From NCBI RefSeq assembly GCF_009768885.1, contig NZ_WSQA01000003.1:186001-250000 (forward strand): a stretch of 64,000 bases of DNA, given 5' to 3'. The notes beneath the pieces were generated by a model, which did not search any database, was not told the origin of the DNA, and saw only the letters and a program-made list of their open reading frames with translations. Made by a program: the position numbers and the translations under genes. This DNA comes from Sphingobacterium humi. Lineage in GTDB: Bacteria > Bacteroidota > Bacteroidia > Sphingobacteriales > Sphingobacteriaceae. Positions 8,002 through 16,214 of this stretch are shown here, in pieces. Each line of letters opens with the position of its first letter. Position 1 is the first letter of the stretch.

Positions 8002-9327
8002 ATGAATGCATTTGAAATACGTGGTGGTAAACCATTAAAAGGAGAGATTGTTCCTCAGGGCGCTAAAAACGAAGCCCTCCAGATTATTTCCGCAGTATTA
8101 TTGACTGCCGAGAAAATGACGATCAGCAATATCCCGGATATCAAAGACGTGAATAAATTGATCGACTTGTTGATTGCCCTTGGCGTCAAAGTAAATCGCA
8201 CCGCCGGAGATACCTACGAGTTTGAAGCCAGCGATATTAATATAGATTATTTCCAGTCTGAAGAATTTAAACGCAAAGGGGGAAGCCTACGTGGGTCTAT
8301 CATGATTGTAGGTCCTTTATTGGCGCGCTTCGGAAAAGCAGCCATCCCGAAACCGGGAGGCGATAAAATCGGAAGACGACGCTTGGATACGCACTTCTTA
8401 GGCTTTGAGAAATTAGGGGCTAAGTTTGTATACGACGCGGAAACTCACTTCTTCAATGTGGATGCTACCCAATTGCAAGGTACTTACATCTTGATGGACG
8501 AAGCTTCGGTAACCGGAACAGCAAATATCGTGATGGCTGCTGTATTGGCCAAAGGAACAACCACCATTTATAACGCTGCTTGTGAGCCTTATTTGCAACA
8601 GCTGTGCAAGATGTTGAACCGCATGGGAGCCAAGATCTCTGGAATCGGTTCGAACTTGTTAACTATCGAAGGTGTAGAATCGTTAGGAGGAACTAGCCAC
8701 CGCATGTTACCGGATATGATTGAGATCGGATCTTTTATCGGATTGGCAGCTATGACGGGTTCGGAGATTACCATTAAGGACGTTTGTTTCCAAGAGTTAG
8801 GGATTATCCCGACCGTGTTCTCTCGCTTAGGAATCAAATTCGAGCTACGTGGCGATGATATCTTTATCCCAGCACAAGATAGCTATGAAATCGATACATT
8901 TATCGATGGCTCTATCCTGACCATCTCGGATGCACCATGGCCTGGTTTTACCCCGGACTTATTGAGTATTGTGTTGGTGACAGCGATTCAAGCGAAGGGC
9001 AATGTGCTCATTCACCAGAAGATGTTCGAGAGCCGCTTGTTCTTCGTGGATAAGTTGATCGATATGGGCGCGCAGATTATCCTTTGTGATCCGCACCGCG
9101 CTACGGTAATCGGTCTGAATAAGCAGCAACAGCTACGCGGTATCGAGATGACGTCTCCAGATATTCGTGCAGGGGTATCCTTATTGATTGCAGCGCTATC
9201 GGCTCAAGGAAAATCGGTGATTTATAATATTGAGCAAATCGAAAGAGGGTATCAGCATATCGAAGAGCGTTTGAAAGCATTAGGTGCCGATATTCGTCGC
9301 ATTGATGCGCAGCCTTTAGGCCATTAA
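8002..9327 (+). CDS. murA: UDP-N-acetylglucosamine 1-carboxyvinyltransferase MurA
   Basis: First committed enzyme of peptidoglycan synthesis: it transfers enolpyruvate from PEP to UDP-GlcNAc in the cytoplasm. At 441 residues with GAKNEALQIISA near the N-terminus, it is full length. The loop that in E. coli MurA carries Cys115 (PGGCTIG) reads PGGDKIG here, placing Asp121 at the catalytic/fosfomycin-binding position. Asp at this site keeps activity in other species and abolishes covalent attack by fosfomycin, so the enzyme is predicted to be fosfomycin-insensitive. I believe this variant is common in Bacteroidota. It lies downstream of DUF4290. Confidence 0.96.
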   Translation: MNAFEIRGGKPLKGEIVPQGAKNEALQIISAVLLTAEKMTISNIPDIKDVNKLIDLLIALGVKVNRTAGDTYEFEASDINIDYFQSEEFKRKGGSLRGSIMIVGPLLARFGKAAIPKPGGDKIGRRRLDTHFLGFEKLGAKFVYDAETHFFNVDATQLQGTYILMDEASVTGTANIVMAAVLAKGTTTIYNAACEPYLQQLCKMLNRMGAKISGIGSNLLTIEGVESLGGTSHRMLPDMIEIGSFIGLAAMTGSEITIKDVCFQELGIIPTVFSRLGIKFELRGDDIFIPAQDSYEIDTFIDGSILTISDAPWPGFTPDLLSIVLVTAIQAKGNVLIHQKMFESRLFFVDKLIDMGAQIILCDPHRATVIGLNKQQQLRGIEMTSPDIRAGVSLLIAALSAQGKSVIYNIEQIERGYQHIEERLKALGADIRRIDAQPLGH

Positions 9328-9382
9328 GATTAAAATTTTCGTTACGCTATTGTCTGCTTAATGTTAAAATTAAAACTAAGCA

Positions 9383-9413
9383 TTTGTAATCAAGTGACTG
9401 TAAGTTACCTTTG
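9383..9413 (+). promoter_or_regulatory. Bacteroidota-type promoter of the YceI gene
   Basis: TTTG at 9383-9386, a 19-nt spacer, and TACCTTTG at 9406-9413 match the Bacteroidota TTTG-N19-TAnnTTTG promoter. Transcription would start near 9420, downstream of the upstream in-frame ATG at 9361, which supports the ATG at 9448 as the true start. Confidence 0.7.
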
Positions 9414-9447
9414 CAGGACTTTAAAAATAAATGTTCAAACACATAAC

Positions 9448-10089
9448 ATGAAAAAAATCACATTACTATCTGCAATTGCTGCACTTGTGTTAGCATCTTG
9501 CGCAGGAAATCCTGATGGCAAAAAAGCTGAAACTTCTGATTCTGTTGAAACTACTTTAAATGCTGACTCTGTTGCTACAGGAACAGCTTATACAGTAGAT
9601 ACAGCAGCTTCTAAATTGGTATGGACCGGTACTAAAGTTACGGGAAAACACACAGGAACAGTTAACATTAAATCAGGTTCTGTTCAAGTGGACAATGGTT
9701 CAGTTACTGGTGGAAACTTTGTTTTAGACATGAACAGCATTAGCTCTACTGATCTTGAAGGCGAGTACAAAGAAAAATTAGACGGTCACTTAAAAGCTGA
9801 TGATTTCTTCGGCGTAGCGACTCACCCGGAAGCAACTTTTGCTATTACAGAAGTTAAACCAGGTGCTGCAGCAGGTGATTTAGTAGTTTCTGGTAACTTA
9901 ACTATCAAAGGAATCAGCAAAAACATTACTTTCGATGCGAAAGTGGTTGATTCAACTGATACCAATGTAAAAGCGACAGCAAACTTCAATATTGCCAGAG
10001 CGGATTGGGGAGTGAACTACGAAGGTAAATCTGATGATTTAATCTCCAAAGAAATTAACTTTGACATTACTTTAGTTGCAAATAAATAA
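9448..10089 (+). CDS. YceI family lipoprotein
   Basis: A 213-residue YceI-like protein, a lipocalin-like beta-barrel family that binds amphiphilic or isoprenoid ligands. The start at 9448 gives a clear lipoprotein signal, MKKITLLSAIAALVLASC, with Cys18 as the lipid-modified residue. A longer in-frame start at 9361 lies upstream of the promoter and is rejected. A Ser/Thr/Asp/Ala-rich linker precedes the barrel, which contains typical YceI segments such as GNLTIKGISKNITFDAKV and FNIARADWGVNY. It is probably anchored in the cell envelope. The ligand is unknown. Confidence 0.92.
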   Translation: MKKITLLSAIAALVLASCAGNPDGKKAETSDSVETTLNADSVATGTAYTVDTAASKLVWTGTKVTGKHTGTVNIKSGSVQVDNGSVTGGNFVLDMNSISSTDLEGEYKEKLDGHLKADDFFGVATHPEATFAITEVKPGAAAGDLVVSGNLTIKGISKNITFDAKVVDSTDTNVKATANFNIARADWGVNYEGKSDDLISKEINFDITLVANK

Positions 10090-10112
10090 TACTTCCTTTG
10101 GAAGTAACAGCG

Positions 10113-10143
10113 AAACCCTTGCCCTTACGGCGAGGGTTTTTTT
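10113..10143 (+). terminator. Intrinsic terminator after YceI gene
   Basis: AAACCCTTGCC (10113-10123) pairs with GGCGAGGGTTT (10129-10139), with one G-U pair and loop CTTAC, followed by a T run. Confidence 0.9.
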
Positions 10144-10180
10144 ATGCTTCCTATGGAAGGGAAAAATGGCGCATTAAAAC

Positions 10181-10211
10181 TTTCGGAACTCTTTAAGAAC
10201 CTTTATTTTTG
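10181..10211 (+). promoter_or_regulatory. Promoter immediately before rlmH
   Basis: TTTC at 10181-10184, a 19-nt spacer and TATTTTTG at 10204-10211 fit the Bacteroidota promoter. Only four bases separate the -7 element from the ATG at 10216, so the mRNA should be leaderless or nearly so. Confidence 0.55.
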
Positions 10212-10215
10212 CATC

Positions 10216-10689
10216 ATGAAGATAAGTTTAATCTGTATCGGGAAAACCGACGATAAGTATATCGAGGAAGGTATTGCGGTGTATACTAAGCGGCTAAAGC
10301 ATTATTGCAACTTTCAGCTGCTGGTGATTCCCGACATCAAGAATGTGAAGAACTTAAGCGAAAGTCAGCAAAAGGAAAAAGAAGCGCAGCTTATCTTAAA
10401 AAATATTTCCAATCAAGATTATGTGTTGCTGTTGGATGAGCGTGGAAAAAGCTATTCCTCCATGGAATTCTCCGCTTTCTTAGAGAAGCAGCAGATTGCT
10501 TCCGTTTCCCATATCGTATTGGTGATTGGCGGGCCTTATGGCTTTGATCAGACGGTTTACGACCGGGCGAACGGCAAACTATCCCTATCCAAAATGACGT
10601 TCTCTCATCAAATGGTACGCTTGTTTTTCGTGGAACAATTGTATAGGGCCTATACAATTATGCGCGGAGAACCCTATCATCATGAATAA
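10216..10689 (+). CDS. rlmH: 23S rRNA (pseudouridine(1915)-N(3))-methyltransferase RlmH
   Basis: SPOUT-class SAM methyltransferase of 157 residues that N3-methylates pseudouridine 1915 in helix 69 of 23S rRNA on assembled ribosomes. The start at 10216 (MKISLICIGKTDDKYIEEGI) matches RlmH length; a longer ORF reaching back to 10144 overlaps the previous terminator and the promoter and is rejected. The conserved VIGGPYGF SAM-knot motif and the C-terminal YRAYTIMRGEPYHHE are present. A 43-residue membrane miniprotein follows. Confidence 0.96.
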   Translation: MKISLICIGKTDDKYIEEGIAVYTKRLKHYCNFQLLVIPDIKNVKNLSESQQKEKEAQLILKNISNQDYVLLLDERGKSYSSMEFSAFLEKQQIASVSHIVLVIGGPYGFDQTVYDRANGKLSLSKMTFSHQMVRLFFVEQLYRAYTIMRGEPYHHE

Positions 10690-10743
10690 TTTTATGTATT
10701 TTTAATGTTAATTGCATCTTTAATATAAAGTAAGGAGGGAAAA

Positions 10744-10875
10744 ATGGATTTAGATAAATTTAAAAGAGAATATAAATATAAAAGTCAGGAAGGAGCCCAT
10801 GGCGGCGATTACAACAAATGGATCATTATCATTGGAGGCGCTTTGGTAATTCTACTGGCCTATATTTTCAGTTAG
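10744..10875 (+). CDS. Small single-span membrane protein, 43 aa
   Basis: A short ORF read directly from the sequence. It begins MDLDKFKREYKYKSQEG, charged and hydrophilic, and ends with a hydrophobic span (WIIIIGGALVILLAYIFS) that reaches the C-terminus. A strong Shine-Dalgarno AAGGAGG at 10732-10738 precedes the ATG, and a terminator with a TTCG tetraloop follows 20 bases after the stop. These support a real gene. I do not recognise a family. It looks like a tail-anchored miniprotein with its N-terminus probably in the cytoplasm. It may be co-transcribed with rlmH. Confidence 0.75.
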   Translation: MDLDKFKREYKYKSQEGAHGGDYNKWIIIIGGALVILLAYIFS

Positions 10876-10894
10876 AAATTTTATAAAAGAAAAT

Positions 10895-10923
10895 AAAAGA
10901 TGGTCTTCGGATCATCTTTTTTT
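10895..10923 (+). terminator. Intrinsic terminator with TTCG tetraloop
   Basis: AAAAGATGGTC (10895-10905) pairs with GATCATCTTTT (10910-10920), one G-U pair, closing the stable loop TTCG, followed by T's. Confidence 0.92.
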
Positions 10924-11021
10924 GTTTTTAAACCAAGTGAAAACTAAATGAAGAATATATTGTTAATTATTTAAGGAATTGTAATAAGATTTATGGAAAA
11001 GGGGCGGGGAGTTGTGTTATT

Positions 11022-11080
11022 TAAAAAAATAAGGCGATACGGGGAGTATCGCCTTAAAATCACACTAACTATTAATAAAA
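11022..11080. other. Orphan hairpin with CGGGGA loop and CTAACTATTAA linker
   Basis: AAGGCGATAC (11031-11040) pairs perfectly with GTATCGCCTT (11046-11055) around GGGGA. On the minus strand it is followed by seven T's and could terminate the NUDIX transcript. On the plus strand it shares its loop and a following CTAACTATTAATAAAA linker with the hairpin at 32909-32930, so it may belong to an RNA motif. The stretch 10924-11202 holds no gene that I can support. Confidence 0.6.
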
Positions 11081-11202
11081 CCCTATAGAACTAGGTGTTT
11101 TCAAAACGTAGATCACAAAGTTTTAATATACATTGCCTCATGACCTACTGTAAAAGTAAAAACCTTTTATTATAAAATCAAATAAAAGTTGCAACATTTA
11201 TA

Positions 11203-11664
11203 TTATAATTGAATTTTGTCAGTTGTTTTTAAAAATTCAACCCACGCTACTTGGTCTGTTTTAAAGGTAAGGTCGTTTTCTTCTAATTTCTCGATTGGAA
11301 TTAATCTAAAAGATTGTAGCTTACCATCTACGTTTTTTTCCGCGAAATCGAACGCTTTTGTCTTAATATTTAATTCTATTTTATTAATAGGACGAACTTG
11401 GTAATAAATGGAAATAATTTGACTATCATTAAAACTTGATTTTTCCCAGAAATCGGTGGTGTAAATATGCTTTAGCACCTCAATTTCCATCCCTGTTTCT
11501 TCCATGTACTCTCTTTTTAGGGCGTCCAAAAGACCTTCCCCATATTCTAATCCGCCCCCTGGGAATTTCGTGAATGAAACGTTCTCCGTGCGCTCATCAG
11601 AGATCAACACTTCGCCGTTATCATTAATCAGAATCCCATAGACCCTCACATTAAATAAAAACAT
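11203..11664 (-). CDS. NUDIX hydrolase
   Basis: A 153-residue NUDIX-fold pyrophosphohydrolase. The complete NUDIX box GGLEYGE-(7 residues)-REYMEETGM fits Gx5Ex7REUxEExGU, with the metal-binding glutamates intact. It also has the usual N-terminal strand followed by FTKFPGGGLEYGEG. The substrate (a nucleoside diphosphate derivative) cannot be deduced. It lies 50 nt downstream of the unknown gene at 11715 on the same strand and may be co-transcribed. The hairpin at 11031 could end the transcript. Confidence 0.92.
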   Translation of the reverse strand: MFLFNVRVYGILINDNGEVLISDERTENVSFTKFPGGGLEYGEGLLDALKREYMEETGMEIEVLKHIYTTDFWEKSSFNDSQIISIYYQVRPINKIELNIKTKAFDFAEKNVDGKLQSFRLIPIEKLEENDLTFKTDQVAWVEFLKTTDKIQL

Positions 11665-11714
11665 GCTTATTATTTTATATTCGTATTCTTTCTTTACAAT
11701 GCAACCTGCAGTTG

Positions 11715-12452
11715 CTATATCAATTCAAACCCAGAATTTACGGCCGTTTCATCCATCCCCACAATCGAGTAATGGCGCGGTAAAAACCAAGAAAGGCTAT
11801 TCATAGCTTGCTGATAGTCTTTTTCATTCGCAAAATTCTTGGGTGTTAGGTTAAAAACCAAGTCTTGCGAAACGGTAGATTCGTCTTTATAGTTACGTGC
11901 GATCAACATAATCTTCGGCATTTTCACGCCTGAATATTGCAGGAACTCCCGGATTTGTTGGCGAACATAAGCTGGTAAAATGGCTTCTGAAGGTTGCCCT
12001 ACCAGAATTTCTTCGTCCTTGCCGATGGCAAAGTTGCTGTTATTGCGTGAGAAGAGGTGCTCGTCGGTATAGAATTCGCCATTCAACTGGAGGTTCAATA
12101 AATCACCGAAGGTGAAAATCCAATCGGGCTGCGGTTTGTGGGCGTTAATAGCCACGCCAAATCCATTACTCATTATCGTTGGGAGTTTCCCCTTAATCAC
12201 AAAGGCATGAAAGTTCTCGTCTTCCTGAATGGTCTTCAGGTTAAAATAAGGAAAGCCATCCTGGCTCATGATCACTTCTGGTTCGCCCACCTTCAGGTTG
12301 GCTTCGTCTATATGTTGCAGAAAATCTGCAATCCATTGTGCATCGCGCTCTTCCAACGGAGTTTCCATTAGTTTATTGATGGTGATGGTTTTTTCCAGGT
12401 CACCAAAATCATTTCCCCCCTTGTTGGCATCAAAAAAGTGTAACGTACTCAT
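11715..12452 (-). CDS. Conserved hypothetical protein, 245 aa
   Basis: I do not recognise a characterised family. The protein is soluble, acidic, without signal peptide or membrane span. It has an N-terminal half rich in acidic residues and a C-terminal half containing KIMLIARNYKDES and LSWFLPRHYSIVGMDET, which vaguely recalls the C-terminal domain of SseB-type proteins; this is only an impression. Codon use looks like its neighbours. It is divergent from the E1 dehydrogenase gene and upstream of the NUDIX gene. Confidence 0.7.
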   Translation of the reverse strand: MSTLHFFDANKGGNDFGDLEKTITINKLMETPLEERDAQWIADFLQHIDEANLKVGEPEVIMSQDGFPYFNLKTIQEDENFHAFVIKGKLPTIMSNGFGVAINAHKPQPDWIFTFGDLLNLQLNGEFYTDEHLFSRNNSNFAIGKDEEILVGQPSEAILPAYVRQQIREFLQYSGVKMPKIMLIARNYKDESTVSQDLVFNLTPKNFANEKDYQQAMNSLSWFLPRHYSIVGMDETAVNSGFELI

Positions 12453-12563
12453 ATTATTCTTAAATACGGCTAAAAGTACAGATTATTGCGGGAAAGAAAG
12501 ACCTGGAATTCACTTTTCCTCCCAATTAGCCGAATTTGACTAAGATTACCGGCTTTATTTTAT

Positions 12564-12571
12564 TACTTTTG
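12564..12571 (+). promoter_or_regulatory. -7 promoter element of the E1 gene
   Basis: TACTTTTG matches TAnnTTTG and lies 19 nt before the ATG. The nearest TTTG (12535-12538) is 25 nt upstream, slightly too far, so only the -7 element is well supported. Confidence 0.45.
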
Positions 12572-12590
12572 TTAAAAAACAAACGCATAG

Positions 12591-15008
12591 ATGTCAGAAA
12601 CATTTACGACAAGACCAGTGCAGTTTAACTCAGCTAAAATGAGCTACGAAGAGTTCCGCCAATTGCTGATTACCGATTATAAACTAGCTGTACAAAGCCG
12701 TTTTGTTAGTCTACTGGGGAGGAAAGAAGTCCTTACCGGCAAGGCTAAATTTGGTATTTTCGGTGATGGGAAAGAACTCGCGCAGCTTGCATTAGCAAAG
12801 GTTTTTAAACCTGGTGACTGGCGTTCTGGTTACTACAGAGATCAAACATTGGCGTTCGCCTTGGGAATTAGTTCGGTTTACCATTTCTTTTCTCAGTTAT
12901 ATGCGAACCCTACTTTAGCAGCCGACAGCTCTTCGGGCGGCCGGCAGATGGTGGCCCACTTTTCCACCCCGCTTGTTGATAGCGACGGGGAGTGGATTGA
13001 CCAAACCCAACAGTTTAACACGGTTTCCGATATTTCAACAACAGGCGGCCAAATGGCGCGGATTTTGGGTTTAGCCCTGGCTTCCAAGCTCTACCGCGAT
13101 AATCCAAACTTATCACATCAGGATAAATTCAGTCTGCAAGGTCAGGAAGTGGTGTTCTGTACCATCGGTAATGCCGCTACATCCGAAGGGGTATTCTGGG
13201 AAACGGTAAACGCCGCAGGCGTGAAGCAAATTCCCGTGGTTATTTCCATTTGGGACGATGGTTACGGAATCTCCGTGCCCAATGAAATCCAAACCACCAA
13301 GGGCGATATTTCTTCGGTGCTGCGTGGCTTTCAAGCCGATGAGGCCGGCGCTGGATATGAGATCTTCCGCGTGAAAGGATGGGATTATGCCGGACTGTGT
13401 GAAGTTTACGAGAAGGCCGCCGAGATTGCACGTGAAGAACATCGTCCATGCATCGTGCATGTAACAGATATTACCCAGCCGCAAGGACACTCGACCTCCG
13501 GTTCGCATGAGCGCTACAAGGATCAAGATCGCTTGCACTGGGAAACCGAATTCGATTGTAATCGTAAAATGCGCGACTGGCTCTTAGAGTCCGGATTAGC
13601 AAGCGAAGAGGAATTGCAGGCCTTGGAAAGCGAGATGAAGGATGAGGTGCGCAGGGAACAGAAGCGAGCCTGGGCAGACTATCGGAAGAACCTGCAGGTT
13701 GATCTGGATGAGGCAATCGCCTTATTGGAGCATATCAACCACCATGCCGTCGAAATTCCGTTAAAAACATTATTGTCCATTACCGATTTATCGTTAAAGG
13801 AGGTCTATGTCAATGTACGTCGTGTTATTCGCGATTTACGGGGCTTAGACCTGCCGGGTAAGGCTGAATTACTGGCTTGGTATCGTGAGAAACAAGCGGT
13901 AAACCATGCTCGCTTCAACGATAAATTATTTATAGATACCAAATATTCACCCCTTCAGGTTGCACATGTGGCGCCTCAGATTGATGAGGAGTCGGCCATT
14001 GTGGACGGTAGGGAGGTGTTGAATGCCTGTTTCCGAGCCAACTTCGAGCGCGATGCGCGCTTATTGGCCTTTGGTGAAGACGTAGGAAAGATAGGCGATG
14101 TAAACCAAGGTTTTGCGGGCCTACAAGAAGAGTTTGGGGCGCAGCGTATCTTCGATACCGGAATCCGGGAATCGGCCATTATAGGCAAGGGAATTGGTCT
14201 TGCGATTCGTGGTTTCCGCCCGATTGCAGAAATTCAATACCTGGATTACCTGATTTATGCCATGCCTGTGCTTAGCGACGATTTAGCCAGCTTGAGCTAC
14301 CGCACGAAAGGGCAACAACGCGCGCCATTAATCGTACGTACTCGTGGACACCGTTTAGAAGGCATCTGGCATTCCGGATCGCCCATGTCGGTACTGCTAG
14401 GCGGATTGCGCGGCATGCACATCTGTGTACCCCGCAATATGACCCAGGCTGCCGGTATGTATAATACCCTATTGCAGGGTGATGAGCCTGCTTTATTGGT
14501 GGAATGCCTGAACGGTTACCGCTTGAAAGAGAAAATGCCGCATAATGTGGGCGAGTTTACCGTAGAAATCGGTAAGGCCGAATTGCTACGCGAGGGTGCT
14601 GATTTAACCGTGGTATCCTACGGGTCGACCCTACGCATTGTGCAGGAAGCAGCGCTAGAGCTGGAGAAATTGGGAATCTCGATCGAGATTATCGATGCGC
14701 AATGTTTGGCCCCATTTGATAGAGATCATATTTGTAAAACCTCCTTACAGAAAACCAATCGCCTTTTAGTAGTCGATGAGGATTTCCCTGGGGGTGCTTC
14801 ATCCTATATTATGCACGAGATTTTGGAGGTTCAAGGCGGGTATTACCTCTTGGATAGCCAGCCTCGTACCTTAACGGCAAAACCACATCGGCCGCCATAT
14901 GGCTCAGATGGTGATTATTTCACCAAGCCGGCCGTAGATGATGTGGTAGAAGCGGCCTACCAAATTATGTCGGATAGTAAACCAACAGACTTCCCGTCTT
15001 TATTCTAA
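12591..15008 (+). CDS. 2-oxoacid dehydrogenase E1, fused alpha and beta subunits
   Basis: An 805-residue thiamine-diphosphate-dependent E1 enzyme with alpha and beta subunits in one chain. Residues ~1-420 are the alpha part (FGDGKELAQLALAKVFKPGD, WDDGYGISVPNEIQTTKG). Residues ~465-805 are the beta part (LLAFGEDVGKIGDVNQGFAG, TGIRESAIIGKGIGLAIRGF). It is expected to decarboxylate a branched-chain or related 2-oxoacid and pass the acyl group to an E2 lipoyl protein, which is not encoded nearby. The alpha-part TPP/Mg site reads GNAATSEG with Asn194, where GDG or GEG is usual. Substrate is not settled by sequence. Confidence 0.85.
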   Translation: MSETFTTRPVQFNSAKMSYEEFRQLLITDYKLAVQSRFVSLLGRKEVLTGKAKFGIFGDGKELAQLALAKVFKPGDWRSGYYRDQTLAFALGISSVYHFFSQLYANPTLAADSSSGGRQMVAHFSTPLVDSDGEWIDQTQQFNTVSDISTTGGQMARILGLALASKLYRDNPNLSHQDKFSLQGQEVVFCTIGNAATSEGVFWETVNAAGVKQIPVVISIWDDGYGISVPNEIQTTKGDISSVLRGFQADEAGAGYEIFRVKGWDYAGLCEVYEKAAEIAREEHRPCIVHVTDITQPQGHSTSGSHERYKDQDRLHWETEFDCNRKMRDWLLESGLASEEELQALESEMKDEVRREQKRAWADYRKNLQVDLDEAIALLEHINHHAVEIPLKTLLSITDLSLKEVYVNVRRVIRDLRGLDLPGKAELLAWYREKQAVNHARFNDKLFIDTKYSPLQVAHVAPQIDEESAIVDGREVLNACFRANFERDARLLAFGEDVGKIGDVNQGFAGLQEEFGAQRIFDTGIRESAIIGKGIGLAIRGFRPIAEIQYLDYLIYAMPVLSDDLASLSYRTKGQQRAPLIVRTRGHRLEGIWHSGSPMSVLLGGLRGMHICVPRNMTQAAGMYNTLLQGDEPALLVECLNGYRLKEKMPHNVGEFTVEIGKAELLREGADLTVVSYGSTLRIVQEAALELEKLGISIEIIDAQCLAPFDRDHICKTSLQKTNRLLVVDEDFPGGASSYIMHEILEVQGGYYLLDSQPRTLTAKPHRPPYGSDGDYFTKPAVDDVVEAAYQIMSDSKPTDFPSLF

Positions 15009-15031
15009 GCCGATTTAACAAGATTACTACA

Positions 15032-15074
15032 GCGCGCCTGCTATTCGCAAATGAATAGCAGGCGCGCTTTTTTA
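15032..15074 (+). terminator. Strong intrinsic terminator after E1 gene
   Basis: A perfect 15-bp stem, GCGCGCCTGCTATTC (15032-15046) with its complement at 15053-15067, loop GCAAAT, then seven T's. Confidence 0.95.
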
Positions 15075-15165
15075 GTGCCCCTTGCCTTATAAAAACAAAC
15101 CCCTGCCTTTCTTAGAACCAAGGCCCAGTTTCTTTCGCTATCCAACCTATTCCATGCTTTTTCTC

Positions 15166-15236
15166 TTCCCTTGCAATGCCCTTTGCAAAAGGCATTGATA
15201 CGGCTGTGAAAGGGGAGTGAAAGGGATCTACAAAGG
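15166..15236 (-). repeat. Dispersed CCCTTTCAC-type intergenic repeat, copy 2 (inverted)
   Basis: Read on the minus strand it has CCCTTTCACTCCCCTTTCAC, then GCCGTATCAATGCC, then TTTTGCAAAG, matching the core of copies 1 and 3. CAATGCC and GGCATTG form an inverted repeat at its inner end. It lies between the two convergent genes E1 and the ROK kinase. The rest of 15075-15341 holds only the ROK terminator. Confidence 0.65.
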
Positions 15237-15284
15237 GACTAAGCAAAAGAAGGTCTTTGCTAGCTAGGTGAAAAATATAGCCCA

Positions 15285-15316
15285 TAAAAAAGGAGCTGTT
15301 GCAGGCAACGGCTCCT
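15285..15316 (-). terminator. Intrinsic terminator of the aromatic operon
   Basis: On the minus strand a GGAGCCGTT/AACAGCTCC hairpin (one G-U pair) is followed by six T's. It ends the pheA-to-ROK operon 26 nt after the ROK stop codon. Confidence 0.88.
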
Positions 15317-15341
15317 CGTTTATCTATAGTAAAAGTTCTTT

Positions 15342-16214
15342 TTAATTGGAAAATAAAGAAGCAGCACCAATAATGGCGGCATGTTCCTGAAATTTTCCGA
15401 TTTCAATATGGTAAGGTTTTAACATCGATTTATCCGGAAAAATAAGGTCCCAGGCTTTGGTAATATTACCTCCGATGACAAAGCGGTTGCAGGTATACTT
15501 CTGGCTAAAGAAGTATAGGAAATCCAACAATTGGTCGCGGTATTCTTCCAGGAGTTGCGCGGTTTCCGGACGTTCCACGTGTTTTTCCAGGATTTCGCGC
15601 AGTCCTGCCTCTTCGATGCCGGTTAATGCCGCAAAGCGCTTCACGAAAAATCGGGTGACCAAATACTCCTCGAAGATGCTTTCCTGATAAGGGGTATCCC
15701 ATAGATCGGCATCGTAGGCTTTTTCACCTTTCTGCCAAACCGCACTCCCCAGGCCTGTGCCCAAGGTAATGCCCAGAATGCATTCCTCCTGATCTAATCC
15801 GCAACCGAAGACTTCCCCTTGCAAAAAAGCCGCTGCATCGTTAATGTAGCGGATGGGGTAATCGGGTTGGCCGATCAATTCCTTAATTGGTTCGCTAACC
15901 TCCATTTGGTAGAGGCTGTCGTACTTGGCTTGTCCCTTCATTAAGGCAATGCCTTTCTCATAATCGAAGGGGCCCGGCGCCGCAATTCCAATGGCCGTAA
16001 CAGCATCTGGAATCTTGGAAAGGCAGCTTTTCATGTTGCCGGTCCAGCATTGTAAAATCGATTTAGCATCTGCTTGCGAATTTACATGGTTGCGCGTTAT
16101 GGTCTCTTCTAAAATAGTCCATGTGGTCTTGTCGACAATGGCGGAAGTGATATGCGTTCCGCCAATATCACAAGAAAGTATCAGTTCTTGGTTAGGCATT
16201 ATGATAAGCTTCAT
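15342..16214 (-). CDS. ROK family sugar kinase, probable glucokinase
   Basis: A 290-residue ROK-family protein that probably phosphorylates glucose or a related sugar with ATP. The phosphate-binding DIGGTH motif is at residues 16-21 and [11 protein letters not shown] near 150. The Cys-rich zinc motif typical of many ROK proteins is absent, and there is no HTH domain, so it is a kinase rather than a repressor. The start overlaps the end of aroC (the ORF begins 23 bases before the aroC stop; an internal ATG at 16199 is an alternative). The overlap implies translational coupling as last gene of the aromatic operon, an odd pairing. Confidence 0.82.
   Translation of the reverse strand: MKLIIMPNQELILSCDIGGTHITSAIVDKTTWTILEETITRNHVNSQADAKSILQCWTGNMKSCLSKIPDAVTAIGIAAPGPFDYEKGIALMKGQAKYDSLYQMEVSEPIKELIGQPDYPIRYINDAAAFLQGEVFGCGLDQEECILGITLGTGLGSAVWQKGEKAYDADLWDTPYQESIFEEYLVTRFFVKRFAALTGIEEAGLREILEKHVERPETAQLLEEYRDQLLDFLYFFSQKYTCNRFVIGGNITKAWDLIFPDKSMLKPYHIEIGKFQEHAAIIGAASLFSN

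Noticed and set aside
9361..9447. Longer N-terminus of the YceI protein from ATG at 9361
   Set aside because: It lies upstream of the promoter at 9383-9413 and would hide the clean lipobox signal starting at 9448.
10144..10215. Longer N-terminus of RlmH
   Set aside because: It starts within the previous terminator and upstream of the promoter; RlmH length is right from 10216.
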